From the NCBI GenBank assembly GCA_040003205.1, contig JBDUDA010000083.1, positions 1-11,298 of the forward strand: 11,298 bases of DNA, given 5' to 3'. Both the position numbers and the translations under genes were made by a program. The notes beneath the pieces are model-generated. The model had not been told where the DNA came from. It searched no databases and was given only the letters and a program-made list of their open reading frames with translations. The DNA comes from JALYIM01 sp040003205 (GTDB taxonomy: Bacteria; Acidobacteriota; Terriglobia; Terriglobales; Acidobacteriaceae). Of the stretch, positions 1-6,636 are shown one piece after another; within the stretch, counting starts at the first letter, position 1, and each line of letters begins with the position of its first letter.

Positions 1-3
1 TAA

Positions 4-27
4 GTGATAACGCCTGTTTTCGCCAAT
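4..27 (+). repeat. Left-edge divergent copy of the accessory-region dyad element
   Basis: Read on the plus strand, this stretch has the pattern GTGA, nine bases, then TTTTCGCCAA. The reverse complement of the copy at 509-549 shows the same pattern with the same spacing, and the copy at 1173-1216 is similar. The 16-bp core (10-25) keeps the right half-site TCGCCA, but its left half is ACGCCT, so the dyad is degenerate. A GGCATAAT string follows at 40-47; the 1173-1216 copy has the same string in the equivalent place. The part that would hold the -35 lies beyond the window edge. It sits about 40 nt upstream of the gene starting at 67, so it may be that gene's promoter/operator. Confidence 0.4.
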
Positions 28-66
28 CATCGGCGTTGCGGCATAATGCAGATGAGGCAAGTCGAT

Positions 67-317
67 ATGACCGATGTGGTTCACCTGCTGTGGTTCGCAA
101 AAGAAATGCCGAAGGGGATGGCGACATCGAACCCCTGATTGGCGTTTATTTGTCTGACGAGGAGGCGAGGGCGGCCATTAAGCGGATGAAAGATAAGCCC
201 GGATTTGCAGATTTCCCGCAAGGCTTCGAGATGTGTCCATATTCACTTAACCGCGATCATTGGACGGATGGCTTCGTTCTGGATGGAAAACGAGCGTTGC
301 CTCGGTGGCTGGCTTGA
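67..317 (+). pseudogene. DUF7336-like small protein, frameshifted
   Basis: The gene appears split over two frames. From the ATG at 67 one frame reads MTDVVHLLWFAKEMPKG and then hits a stop soon after. The frame one base back carries the rest: LIGVYLSDEEARAAIKRM, then KDKPGFADFPQGFEM and NRDHWTDGF. Together these match, in order, the small family I know from memory as DUF7336 (start like VHLLW, LIGVY, EEA, KPGF, DHWTxGF). The break falls at the run GGGG at 114-117. One more G there would join the frames as MPKG-DGDIEPLIG, giving about 83 residues. The likely explanation is a one-base loss in a homopolymer, either a real mutation or a sequencing/assembly error. No biochemical function is known to me. 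The stop overlaps a possible TTG start of the next gene. The start is supported by family resemblance more than by its weak ribosome binding site. Confidence 0.6.
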
Positions 318-499
318 TTGCGTGTGAACACCGCGACGAACTACAGGCACAACTCAAAGCTGCTTTCGAGCAGTGGTACGAGTTCAAAAACATCCCCGGA
401 AAGGAACGCGAAGCGCAAAGAGCCGAACGAAAGGTCGGCCACATCCAGCGTTCGCTGGGCGATCACTACGCGAAGCACGGGTGCAACAAGGACTCGTGA
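314..499 (+). CDS. Small helical hypothetical protein (61 aa)
   Basis: This is an unrecognised short protein of about 61 residues, rich in charged and helix-forming residues (DELQAQLKAAFEQWYEF, then EREAQRAERKV). It is probably a helical hairpin or short coiled coil. It begins with C-E-H and ends with HYAKHGC, so Cys/His residues bracket the helices; metal binding is possible but not shown. The chosen start is TTG at 314, which overlaps the TGA stop of the preceding gene (TTGA, 314-317). That pattern is common in translationally coupled genes, and GGTGG lies just upstream at 304-308. An in-frame ATG at 260 would add an N-terminus out of frame with, but inside, the previous gene, which looks less natural. 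I infer that it is a companion of the broken upstream gene. Confidence that it is coding is moderate, because only composition and placement support it. Confidence 0.45.
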   Translation: MIACEHRDELQAQLKAAFEQWYEFKNIPGKEREAQRAERKVGHIQRSLGDHYAKHGCNKDS

Positions 500-508
500 C
501 CAACGCAG

Positions 509-549
509 CATAGTTGGCGAAAAATTGCCATTTCACTCATTGTCAATGT
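509..549 (-). repeat. Second copy of the dyad element, downstream of the TPR gene
   Basis: This is an imperfect direct repeat of 1173-1216, in the same orientation. It shares TTGGCGA, then TTGCCA or TCGCCA, then CACTCATT and GTCAATG. The core at 515-530 is TGGCGA-AAAA-TTGCCA, a dyad that keeps pairing only through a G:T. Read on the minus strand it contains a perfect TTGACA (541-546). Two bases are missing relative to the other copy, so the -10-like position is only 15 bp away and matches poorly. It lies between two converging genes, where no minus-strand gene is seen to its left. A relic promoter or duplicated operator is the likeliest reading. Confidence 0.6.
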
Positions 550-572
550 GTTCAATTGCCTGATTACAACAG

Positions 573-1163
573 CTACGTCTTGAGCGACTTCGCTTGTTGT
601 TCAAAGGCTGCCGCTTGGGAATATTCACCGAGCTTGCGACTTGTTGCTGCAAGCATTGAATATCGCAATGTGGGTTCCGGCCCAGATGGCCCGGATTGCA
701 GGCAGAGGATAAATTCCCGTTTTGCTCGTTGGAATTCCTTCAGCTCATACAAGGTGTAGCCGTAATAGTAGTGAAACACAGCTTGCCATTCTTTACTTAC
801 GCCAAGAGCGTTGGCCCGCTCGAACTTCTCTTTTGCCAGAGCGTAGAGTTCGAGTTCGTGGTAGCAACGACCGAGATGACAATGAATGTCGCTGCGAACT
901 TTCTCATCAAGGTCGAATTTTGTCGCCTCTTCCAGCAGTGGCTTGGCTTCCAAATTCCTTTGTAGGTGCATAGGAGAGAAGGCCCTTTGCACCTGAACAG
1001 CTTTATACATTGGCCGCCCTTCAGTGGTCTTCAGCCAGTGGTCATCCTTCGCCAATATGGACGAGATTGCTTGCAATCCTTCTTCTCGATGCCCTTCTTC
1101 GAGCAGTGCGGCCGCACGGGATAGGTCGGCTTCTGCGGAGCTCTCGTTCATTGCAGCGGTCAA
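573..1163 (-). CDS. TPR-repeat protein
   Basis: This is a soluble protein of 196 residues (192 from the internal ATG) built almost entirely of tetratricopeptide-like helical pairs. The repeats are visible at about residues 12-45 (AAALLEEGHREEGLQAI), 90-122 (CHLGRCYHELELYALAKEKF), 127-156 (YYYGYTLYELKEFQRAKREF) and 165-196 (TSRKLGEYSQAAAFEQQAK). Such repeats normally form a protein-binding surface; there is no enzymatic domain, signal peptide or membrane segment, so it is probably a cytoplasmic adaptor. The longest frame starts at TTG 1163, right after an in-frame TAA, and an ATG follows at 1151. Neither has a good Shine-Dalgarno, and the ATG may be the true start. The upstream region carries the double-dyad promoter/operator at 1173-1216. 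The partner and pathway are unknown. Confidence 0.8.
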   Translation of the reverse strand: MTAAMNESSAEADLSRAAALLEEGHREEGLQAISSILAKDDHWLKTTEGRPMYKAVQVQRAFSPMHLQRNLEAKPLLEEATKFDLDEKVRSDIHCHLGRCYHELELYALAKEKFERANALGVSKEWQAVFHYYYGYTLYELKEFQRAKREFILCLQSGPSGPEPTLRYSMLAATSRKLGEYSQAAAFEQQAKSLKT

Positions 1164-1172
1164 TTATGCCAT

Positions 1173-1216
1173 CATCGTTGGCGATAAATCGCCATCTCAC
1201 TCATTAAGTCAATGAG
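1173..1216 (-). promoter_or_regulatory. Putative promoter with two operator dyads upstream of the TPR gene
   Basis: Two inverted repeats sit side by side. TGGCGAT-AA-ATCGCCA (1179-1194) is a perfect 7+2+7 dyad. CTCATT-AAGTC-AATGAG (1200-1216) is a perfect 6+5+6 dyad. On the minus strand the second dyad contains a -35-like TTGACT (1207-1212). Seventeen bases downstream, the centre of the first dyad supplies a -10-like ATTTAT (1184-1189). Transcription would start near 1177, 14-26 nt before the TPR start codon. A dyad centred on the -10 is a classic repressor arrangement. The binding protein is not encoded nearby and is unknown. Confidence 0.5.
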
Positions 1217-1293
1217 GCTAACGCTTAAGACGCCTACAATTTTGGCGCTGGCACATGCCTAAGCCAATTGGACTCTCGAAAGCTTCCCACCCC

Positions 1294-1302
1294 TGCTATC
1301 CT
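1294..1302 (+). promoter_or_regulatory. Possible extended -10 promoter for the PBP gene
   Basis: The sequence TGC-TATCCT is an extended -10 motif (TGn followed by a 4/6 match to TATAAT) just upstream of the PBP start at 1317. No convincing -35 lies 16-18 bp upstream, which is tolerated in extended -10 promoters. Transcription from about 1309 would give a very short leader, consistent with the absence of a Shine-Dalgarno before the ATG. The evidence is weak. Confidence 0.25.
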
Positions 1303-1316
1303 GACCCTGACTTTCC

Positions 1317-3542
1317 ATGATCTCCGAGCGTCAACAACTCTCGCCTGAAGAGGCAATCGCCTCCAAAAAATTGGTGCGCCGTCTCCTCTTCGCACTCATG
1401 GTCTTAGTCTCTGCTTTGATTGGAGCCACTGCGGGCCTGCTGCTCGTTTATTCCACCGACCTGCCCGAGGTCGAGGAGCTCGAGCACTATCGTCCCGGCT
1501 CGATCACGCAACTCTATGACGATCAGAATCGCATCATCGGAACCTTCGCCCTCCAGCGCCGCGTAGTCGCATCCTACGAAGATTTCCCACCGGTTTTGCG
1601 CGATGCTCTACTGTCGGTGGAAGATAAAGATTTCTTCCGTCATTCTGGAATCAACCTGTGGCGCGTGTTCGGCGCGGCCTTTCGCGACATCGAATCGGGC
1701 GGCAAATTGCAGGGCGGCTCGACCATCACCATGCAGCTTGCGCGAAATTTGTTTTTATCCCCCGACCGTTCCTTCCATCGCAAGGTGCAGGAGACGCTGC
1801 TGGCGATCCAGATCGAGCGTCGCTTCACCAAACCGCAAATTTTCACGCTCTACGCCAATCAGATTTTTCTTGGCCACGGTGTCTACGGATTCGAAGCTGC
1901 CTCCGAATATTATTTCAACAAGCCCGCCAAACAACTGGCTATAGAAGAAGCCGCACTGCTGGCTGGACTTCCCAAAGCTCCCGCAAATTATTCGCCAATC
2001 ACTCATGCAGACCGGGCTTTGAAGCGCCGCAATCTGGTCATCAACGCGATGATGGAGGACGGGAAAATCACAGCGGAGCAAGCCACGCAGGCGCGCAATC
2101 GTCCGCTGCAACTCGAAGTGGCGCACGATCCGAATTCCCTCGCACCCTACTTTGTGGAGGAAGTTCGCCGCTATCTTGAAACCAAATATGGCAGCGACCA
2201 GGTTCATGAAGGTGGATTGCGCGTGAACACCTCCCTCGACGTGGACCTCCAGCGCGCCGCCAATCGTTCAATTTTCAACGGACTCGCCGCTTACGAGCGC
2301 AGGCACGGTTGGACGGGCCATCTCGAAAATGTGCTGGCAAGAGGCATCACGCTGAATGGCTATCAGAATCTCGACTGGGTAGACGAGCCCGAGGTCAATG
2401 GATATATCCACGCGCTCGTCACGGCAGTGTCGCAGAATTCCGCGGCAATTAAATTTGGGCGCTTCACCGCGTCGCTCTCGCCGGCGGATGTTGCATGGAC
2501 ACATCAAAAAATCCGCGAGCTGTTCAAGCCCGGGGACATTGTTTACGTAAAAATCATTTCACTCGAAGGTGGTAAAGCTCGCGTCACGCTGGAAAAAGAT
2601 TCCGGGGTCCAGGGCGCGCTGGTCGCCATCGAAAACGCCACCGGCGAAATCAAAGCGATGGTCGGTGGACGCGACTTCAATCAATCGAAGTTTAATCGTG
2701 CCACGCAGGCGCTGCGCCAGGTGGGTTCGTCGTTCAAGCCATACGTCTACACCGCCGCCATAGATCAGGGCGCGAAGCCGGATGATACTATCCTCGACGT
2801 TCCCGTCACTTTCAATACCGCATCGGGCCCATACTCTCCTCACAACTACGACGAAAAATTCGAGGGCACCATTACTCTTCGCCGGGCACTCGCACAGTCG
2901 CGCAATATTCCCGCGCTTAAACTCGCCGACCACATGGGGATTAAAACCGTGATTGACTACGCGCACCGCTTCGGAATCACTTCGAACATTCCCGCTTATC
3001 TTCCCGTGGCTTTGGGCGCGGCGGAAGTCACTCCGCTGGAGCAGACTTCCGCTTACACCGTCTTTCCCAGCGATGGCGTTCGCATCACGCCGCGCTACAT
3101 CACCAAAGTCAGCGACTATGAAGGACGCGTGTTGGAACAGTCTTATCCCGACGCTAAAGACGTAATCAGCGTGAATACTGCTCGCACCATGACCTCGATG
3201 CTGCGCGAAGTTGTATTGCATGGCACCGCGATTAGCGCGGCGGGGATGAACTATCCGCTGGCAGGAAAGACCGGTACTACTAACGGCTTTACCGATGCCT
3301 GGTTCGTCGGATTTTCTCCCACTCTGACCGCAGGCGTTTGGATGGGCTACGACGAGAAGAAAGCGCTAGGCGCAAAAGAAAGTGGCGCGCACGCCGCGCT
3401 TCCGATCTGGATCGATTTCATGAAATCAGCGCTGGCGGGAAAAGATCCGGGCGCGTTTAATATTCCTGCTGCTGACAATAATGCGGCCGCGCCCAAACTT
3501 GATACGCCAGATACGGCTCCGGCAGATGAAGAAAGCCATTAA
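1317..3542 (+). CDS. Bifunctional class A penicillin-binding protein (PBP1A type)
   Basis: This 741-residue membrane enzyme polymerises lipid II (glycosyltransferase) and cross-links peptidoglycan (transpeptidase) at the outer face of the inner membrane. A short cytoplasmic N-terminus is followed by one membrane anchor at about 20-45. The GT51 domain shows EDKDFFRHSG (catalytic Glu102), GGSTITMQLARNLF (133-146) and IERRFTKPQIFTLYANQIFLG (166-185, key Glu167). An OB-like insert follows at about 330-430. The transpeptidase domain has SSFK with nucleophile Ser471, SRN at 528-530 and KTGT at 651-654, so both activities look intact. The C-terminus ends in a short Pro/Ala/Asp-rich tail with no PASTA domains; those are on the next gene, 15 nt downstream. 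The ATG at 1317 gives the expected N-terminus but has no clear ribosome binding site. The family assignment is secure, while the exact paralogue name (ponA/mrcA) is not. Confidence 0.96.
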   Translation: MISERQQLSPEEAIASKKLVRRLLFALMVLVSALIGATAGLLLVYSTDLPEVEELEHYRPGSITQLYDDQNRIIGTFALQRRVVASYEDFPPVLRDALLSVEDKDFFRHSGINLWRVFGAAFRDIESGGKLQGGSTITMQLARNLFLSPDRSFHRKVQETLLAIQIERRFTKPQIFTLYANQIFLGHGVYGFEAASEYYFNKPAKQLAIEEAALLAGLPKAPANYSPITHADRALKRRNLVINAMMEDGKITAEQATQARNRPLQLEVAHDPNSLAPYFVEEVRRYLETKYGSDQVHEGGLRVNTSLDVDLQRAANRSIFNGLAAYERRHGWTGHLENVLARGITLNGYQNLDWVDEPEVNGYIHALVTAVSQNSAAIKFGRFTASLSPADVAWTHQKIRELFKPGDIVYVKIISLEGGKARVTLEKDSGVQGALVAIENATGEIKAMVGGRDFNQSKFNRATQALRQVGSSFKPYVYTAAIDQGAKPDDTILDVPVTFNTASGPYSPHNYDEKFEGTITLRRALAQSRNIPALKLADHMGIKTVIDYAHRFGITSNIPAYLPVALGAAEVTPLEQTSAYTVFPSDGVRITPRYITKVSDYEGRVLEQSYPDAKDVISVNTARTMTSMLREVVLHGTAISAAGMNYPLAGKTGTTNGFTDAWFVGFSPTLTAGVWMGYDEKKALGAKESGAHAALPIWIDFMKSALAGKDPGAFNIPAADNNAAAPKLDTPDTAPADEESH

Positions 3543-3557
3543 GCACAATCGTTGAGA

Positions 3558-4325
3558 ATGACGCTGCGAACTTTTTTCCGGGCTGTCCTACTCGCGCTGG
3601 TTCTACTCAGCGTTGCGCTCATCTCCGCGCTGACTGCAATGCGATTCGCGATTCATGGCAGCGAAGTTTCGGTGCCGGACTTTGTTGGCAAGTTACCTGT
3701 GGATGCGCGCAGAATCGCGGAACAGAATGGACTGGATTTGGAAGTCGAGCGCCAGTATTACAGCGCCACCGTGGCCGAGGGCCGAATACTCTCGCAGCTT
3801 CCCGGCGCGCATACCAAAGTTCGCAGAGGATGGCAGATTCGCGTGGCAGAAAGTCTCGGTCCGCAGCGCGTGGATATCCCGAGCGTGGTCGGACAGAGCG
3901 CTCGCGCCGCCGAAATGAACATTCGCCGGCGTGGATTGGACGTAAGCGAAACTGCGGAAATCGAAGTTTCAAGCGCTGCGGTCAACCAGGTCGTTTCCCA
4001 GAATCCGCCCGCGAATGCGAACGACGTGTCAGCGCCGAAGATCAGTCTTCTTGTGGGCCAGGCTTCACAACCTCCGGCTTTCGTCATGCCGAACTTCGTC
4101 AATCAGCAAATCAATGCGGTTAGAGTAACTTTGGAAAATGCCGGATTTCACGTTGGAACTGTTTCCTCTGCCACGGATCAAACAGCCCCGCCGCCTTCGA
4201 TTCCCTCAGCGGAGCCCCCTGCCGCCGCCGCCCCTGTAGCTCCGGCGGGAATTGTCGTGTCACACAGTCCGGCTGCGGGCGAGAAGTTGACCGCCGGAGC
4301 CTCGGTTAACTTTGTGGTGCGCTAG
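3558..4325 (+). CDS. Membrane-anchored PASTA-domain protein
   Basis: This 255-residue protein has an N-terminal signal anchor (residues 7-30, LALVLLSVALISALTA) and an extracytoplasmic part of three PASTA domains: about 35-98 (begins VSVPDFVGK), 104-167 (VDIPSVVGQ) and 174-255 (FVMPNFVNQ). PASTA domains bind muropeptides or beta-lactams, and are usually the C-terminal part of a PBP or a Ser/Thr kinase. Here they form a separate protein directly behind a PBP. The third domain is interrupted by a Pro/Ala-rich linker at about 207-230 before its last strand. There is no kinase or enzymatic domain. It is probably co-transcribed with the PBP and may tether or regulate it (inference). The ATG at 3558 is preferred over the in-frame TTG at 3552. 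The stop TAG lies inside a CTAG that also encodes the stop of the convergent gene. Confidence 0.88.
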   Translation: MTLRTFFRAVLLALVLLSVALISALTAMRFAIHGSEVSVPDFVGKLPVDARRIAEQNGLDLEVERQYYSATVAEGRILSQLPGAHTKVRRGWQIRVAESLGPQRVDIPSVVGQSARAAEMNIRRRGLDVSETAEIEVSSAAVNQVVSQNPPANANDVSAPKISLLVGQASQPPAFVMPNFVNQQINAVRVTLENAGFHVGTVSSATDQTAPPPSIPSAEPPAAAAPVAPAGIVVSHSPAAGEKLTAGASVNFVVR

Positions 4326-5680
4326 GCAGACTTTTCTAAAATTGCGGCGAAAAACCCGTCACACGGGTGCACTCCCGGAATGGTACGCAGGTACGGCCCG
4401 CTCAGAAGAGAATCTATATCTGGCCACGCCAATTCGCCTGCCATACGCATGCGCTCTAATTCCAAGCGGCAATCAACGATTCGGAACGTCGGATTTTCCG
4501 CGAGGGCCAACTCCACGACGGCAGAATTTTCCTCCGGCTCCAGGGAACAAGTTGAATAGATCACTCGTCCGCATGCCGCAACGTGCTTCATTGCGGCTTT
4601 CAAGATGGCAGCCTGCCGCGCCTGAAATTCAAGCAGGTCTTCCTTTTTTAGCCGCCATTTTATTTCAGGGTGTCGCGCCAAAGTGCCAGTCCCTGAGCAG
4701 GGAACGTCTGCAAGCACACGATCAAAAAGTCGCTCTACGGGAAAATTCAAAATGTCAGCCGTCACTACCTGAACATTGTCAGCCGTCACAAGTCTTTGCA
4801 GCAGCCGCGCGCGATGTGGATGCAGTTCGGCGGCGATGATTGCCGCTGCTGGATTTCGCTCGGCAAGTACACGGGTCTTTCCTCCCGGAGCGGCGCAGCA
4901 ATCCAAAATGTTTGCCCCGAGTCCAACCAGTAGAGCGACAAGCTGAGAACCTTCATCCTGAATCGTTAGACGGCCTTCGCGAAATGCTGACGTCGCCGTA
5001 ATATCGCCGGACTCAACATAGCGCGCTGAATTGAGCAATCGCCCGGATGTGAGCTTCACATGCTCTCGCTCCAATTCGTCAGCCAGCTTTTCTGCTTCCG
5101 TGGCTGCGCCGAATCGAATGCAAGTCTCGGGAACGGTCTGATCGTGCTGGCAGACCATCTGCGTTGTTGCGAGCCCAAACGCCTGCACCCATCGTTCGGC
5201 GAGCCATAGGGGATGGGCAAACTCTTGCGATAGTTCCTGTGCGGTCCCAATATTCTGCGCTCGTGCCGCAGAGTGGGGGAGACGGTTATTAGCCGACTCT
5301 GCCATCTTCCGCAACACCGCATTCGCGAAGGGGACCGCCGAGCGCTTGCGCGCCTTTCTAACCAACTCAACGCTCTCATGGACGACTGCGTGCTTCGGAA
5401 TACGGTCCAAGAAAGAAAGCTGATATGCCGCCATCCGCAACGCGGTCAGTACTTCCGCATCGAGTTTGGGCAAGTTGAGAGAAGAATGTTGGGCGATTTT
5501 TCCATCCAGCAAAGATCGCCAGCGCAGAACTCCCATTACCAACTCGGTGGCTAATCCGTGGTCGGCGGATGAAATTTTGCCTGCGGTCTCTGCATGTAAA
5601 AGCTCAGACGCATAAGCATCCACATTCTGAACTTTGAGCAAAATATCGAAGGCGAACTTTCGGGCTGGAGAGACTTGCAT
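4322..5680 (-). CDS. rsmB: 16S rRNA (cytosine-5) methyltransferase RsmB/Sun
   Basis: This cytoplasmic SAM-dependent enzyme makes m5C in 16S rRNA (C967 in E. coli). The N-terminal third is a NusB-like helical RNA-binding domain (SPARKFAFDILLKV, then HGLATELVMGVLRW and DRIPKHAVVHESVELVRK). The C-terminal Rossmann domain has the SAM motif ILDCCAAPGGKT (258-269), the general-acid/base motif DVPCSGTG (Cys328) and catalytic YSTCSLEPEEN (Cys378). It has 452 residues from the ATG at 5680, a normal family length. That start lies 4 nt beyond the fmt stop; a GTG at 5707 would add nine residues and overlap fmt by 23 nt, so I prefer the ATG, although neither has a strong Shine-Dalgarno. It is the last gene of the aroC-def-fmt-rsmB run. 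Its TAG stop (4322-4324) interlocks with the PASTA gene's stop, so there is no room for a terminator between them. Confidence 0.95.
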   Translation of the reverse strand: MQVSPARKFAFDILLKVQNVDAYASELLHAETAGKISSADHGLATELVMGVLRWRSLLDGKIAQHSSLNLPKLDAEVLTALRMAAYQLSFLDRIPKHAVVHESVELVRKARKRSAVPFANAVLRKMAESANNRLPHSAARAQNIGTAQELSQEFAHPLWLAERWVQAFGLATTQMVCQHDQTVPETCIRFGAATEAEKLADELEREHVKLTSGRLLNSARYVESGDITATSAFREGRLTIQDEGSQLVALLVGLGANILDCCAAPGGKTRVLAERNPAAAIIAAELHPHRARLLQRLVTADNVQVVTADILNFPVERLFDRVLADVPCSGTGTLARHPEIKWRLKKEDLLEFQARQAAILKAAMKHVAACGRVIYSTCSLEPEENSAVVELALAENPTFRIVDCRLELERMRMAGELAWPDIDSLLSGPYLRTIPGVHPCDGFFAAILEKSA

Positions 5681-5684
5681 ACTT

Positions 5685-6614
5685 TCAACTGTCGATCTTC
5701 TGGCCACTCTTCAGGTGATATCCGTTGGCAAAGTCGCGGGCGGACAGACGCTTTTTCCCATCCACCTGAACCTCGCCTAACGCCAGAGCGGTGTCTTCGC
5801 CGCATCCGACGAGCACCTGATCGCCTTCCACGAATATCTCGCCGGGGGGTAGTTTCCGGTCCACTGCACTGGCGGTAAGAACGTTCAAAAGTCTTTCACG
5901 AAAGATCGTGAAGGCTCCCGGCCACGGACGGAAACCGCGCATGCGATCCACAATTTCGTACGCCGTCCGCGAAAACAAAATGCGCCCGTCTTCTTTTTTC
6001 AAGATCGGCGCCAGCGTTGCCCGTGAGCTGTCTTGAACGCGCGCCTGCACTTTGCCGTCTTTCATCCCACGCAATGTCTGAATCATCAATTCCGCTCCGA
6101 TGTCAGCAAGCCGCGGGCCAATTGTTTCCGATGTGTCGCTCGCATTCAACGGAAGTTCTTGCTGTAGCAGAATGTCTCCTGTATCGAGGCCGGCATCAAT
6201 GCGCATGGTTGTGACGCCGGTGACCTTTTCTCCCTTTGCGATTGCCCATTGAATCGGCGCGGCGCCGCGATACTTCGGGAGCAGGGACGCATGCAGATTA
6301 ATGTTTCCCAACGGCGGCAGATCAATCATCCATTGCGGAATGATGCGCCCGTACCCCACAACAATAATTCCCTCAGGCGCGATCGCGGACAGTTGCTGAC
6401 GAAACTCTTCGTTATTTTTGATAGCTGCCGGTTGCGCCAGAGGTAAACCCAACTCAACCGCTCTCTGCTTAACCGGAGAGGCAGAAAGCTCAAGCCCTCG
6501 TCCGCGCGGCTTGTCGGGTTGCGTAACCACCAGAACGACGGAGAACCCAGCCTGCACCAGCTTGCTCAATGTCGGGACGGCGAAGCGCGGAGTTCCGCAG
6601 AAAATCAGTTTCAA
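5685..6614 (-). CDS. fmt: Methionyl-tRNA formyltransferase
   Basis: This enzyme transfers the formyl group from 10-formyl-tetrahydrofolate to Met-tRNAfMet for translation initiation. The 309 residues match the usual length. The N-terminal formyltransferase fold begins KLIFCGTPRFAVPTL and carries TQPDKPRGRG. The catalytic region INLHASLLPKYRGAAPIQ gives Asn106 and His108, and IDAGLDTGDIL gives Asp144, the same numbering as in E. coli. The C-terminal OB-like tRNA-binding domain starts near FRPWPGAF. The start codon is TTG at 6614, because no in-frame ATG or GTG lies between it and def; GGGGG about 5 nt upstream may act as ribosome binding site. It begins 22 nt after the def stop, and rsmB follows 4 nt after its own stop. 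Pairing with def is the classic arrangement, since deformylase removes the formyl group that Fmt adds. Confidence 0.97.
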   Translation of the reverse strand: MKLIFCGTPRFAVPTLSKLVQAGFSVVLVVTQPDKPRGRGLELSASPVKQRAVELGLPLAQPAAIKNNEEFRQQLSAIAPEGIIVVGYGRIIPQWMIDLPPLGNINLHASLLPKYRGAAPIQWAIAKGEKVTGVTTMRIDAGLDTGDILLQQELPLNASDTSETIGPRLADIGAELMIQTLRGMKDGKVQARVQDSSRATLAPILKKEDGRILFSRTAYEIVDRMRGFRPWPGAFTIFRERLLNVLTASAVDRKLPPGEIFVEGDQVLVGCGEDTALALGEVQVDGKKRLSARDFANGYHLKSGQKIDS

Positions 6615-6636
6615 CGTCGCCCCCGCGCACGGCGAG

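Noticed and set aside
696..965. Plus-strand open frames opposite the TPR gene
   Set aside because: The minus-strand frame shows regular TPR helices; the plus-strand translations have no pattern.
509..1216. Insertion sequence or composite transposon bounded by the repeats
   Set aside because: No transposase is encoded, no target-site duplication is visible, and the repeats look like promoters and not terminal inverted repeats.
2559..3221. Long open frame (220 codons) on the minus strand inside the PBP gene
   Set aside because: It is antisense to the conserved transpeptidase domain, has low-complexity atypical composition and matches no family; it is a shadow of the real gene's codon bias.
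4312..4839. Plus-strand open frame of 175 codons opposite rsmB
   Set aside because: It lies wholly opposite the conserved catalytic half of RsmB and shows no recognisable domain or ribosome binding site.
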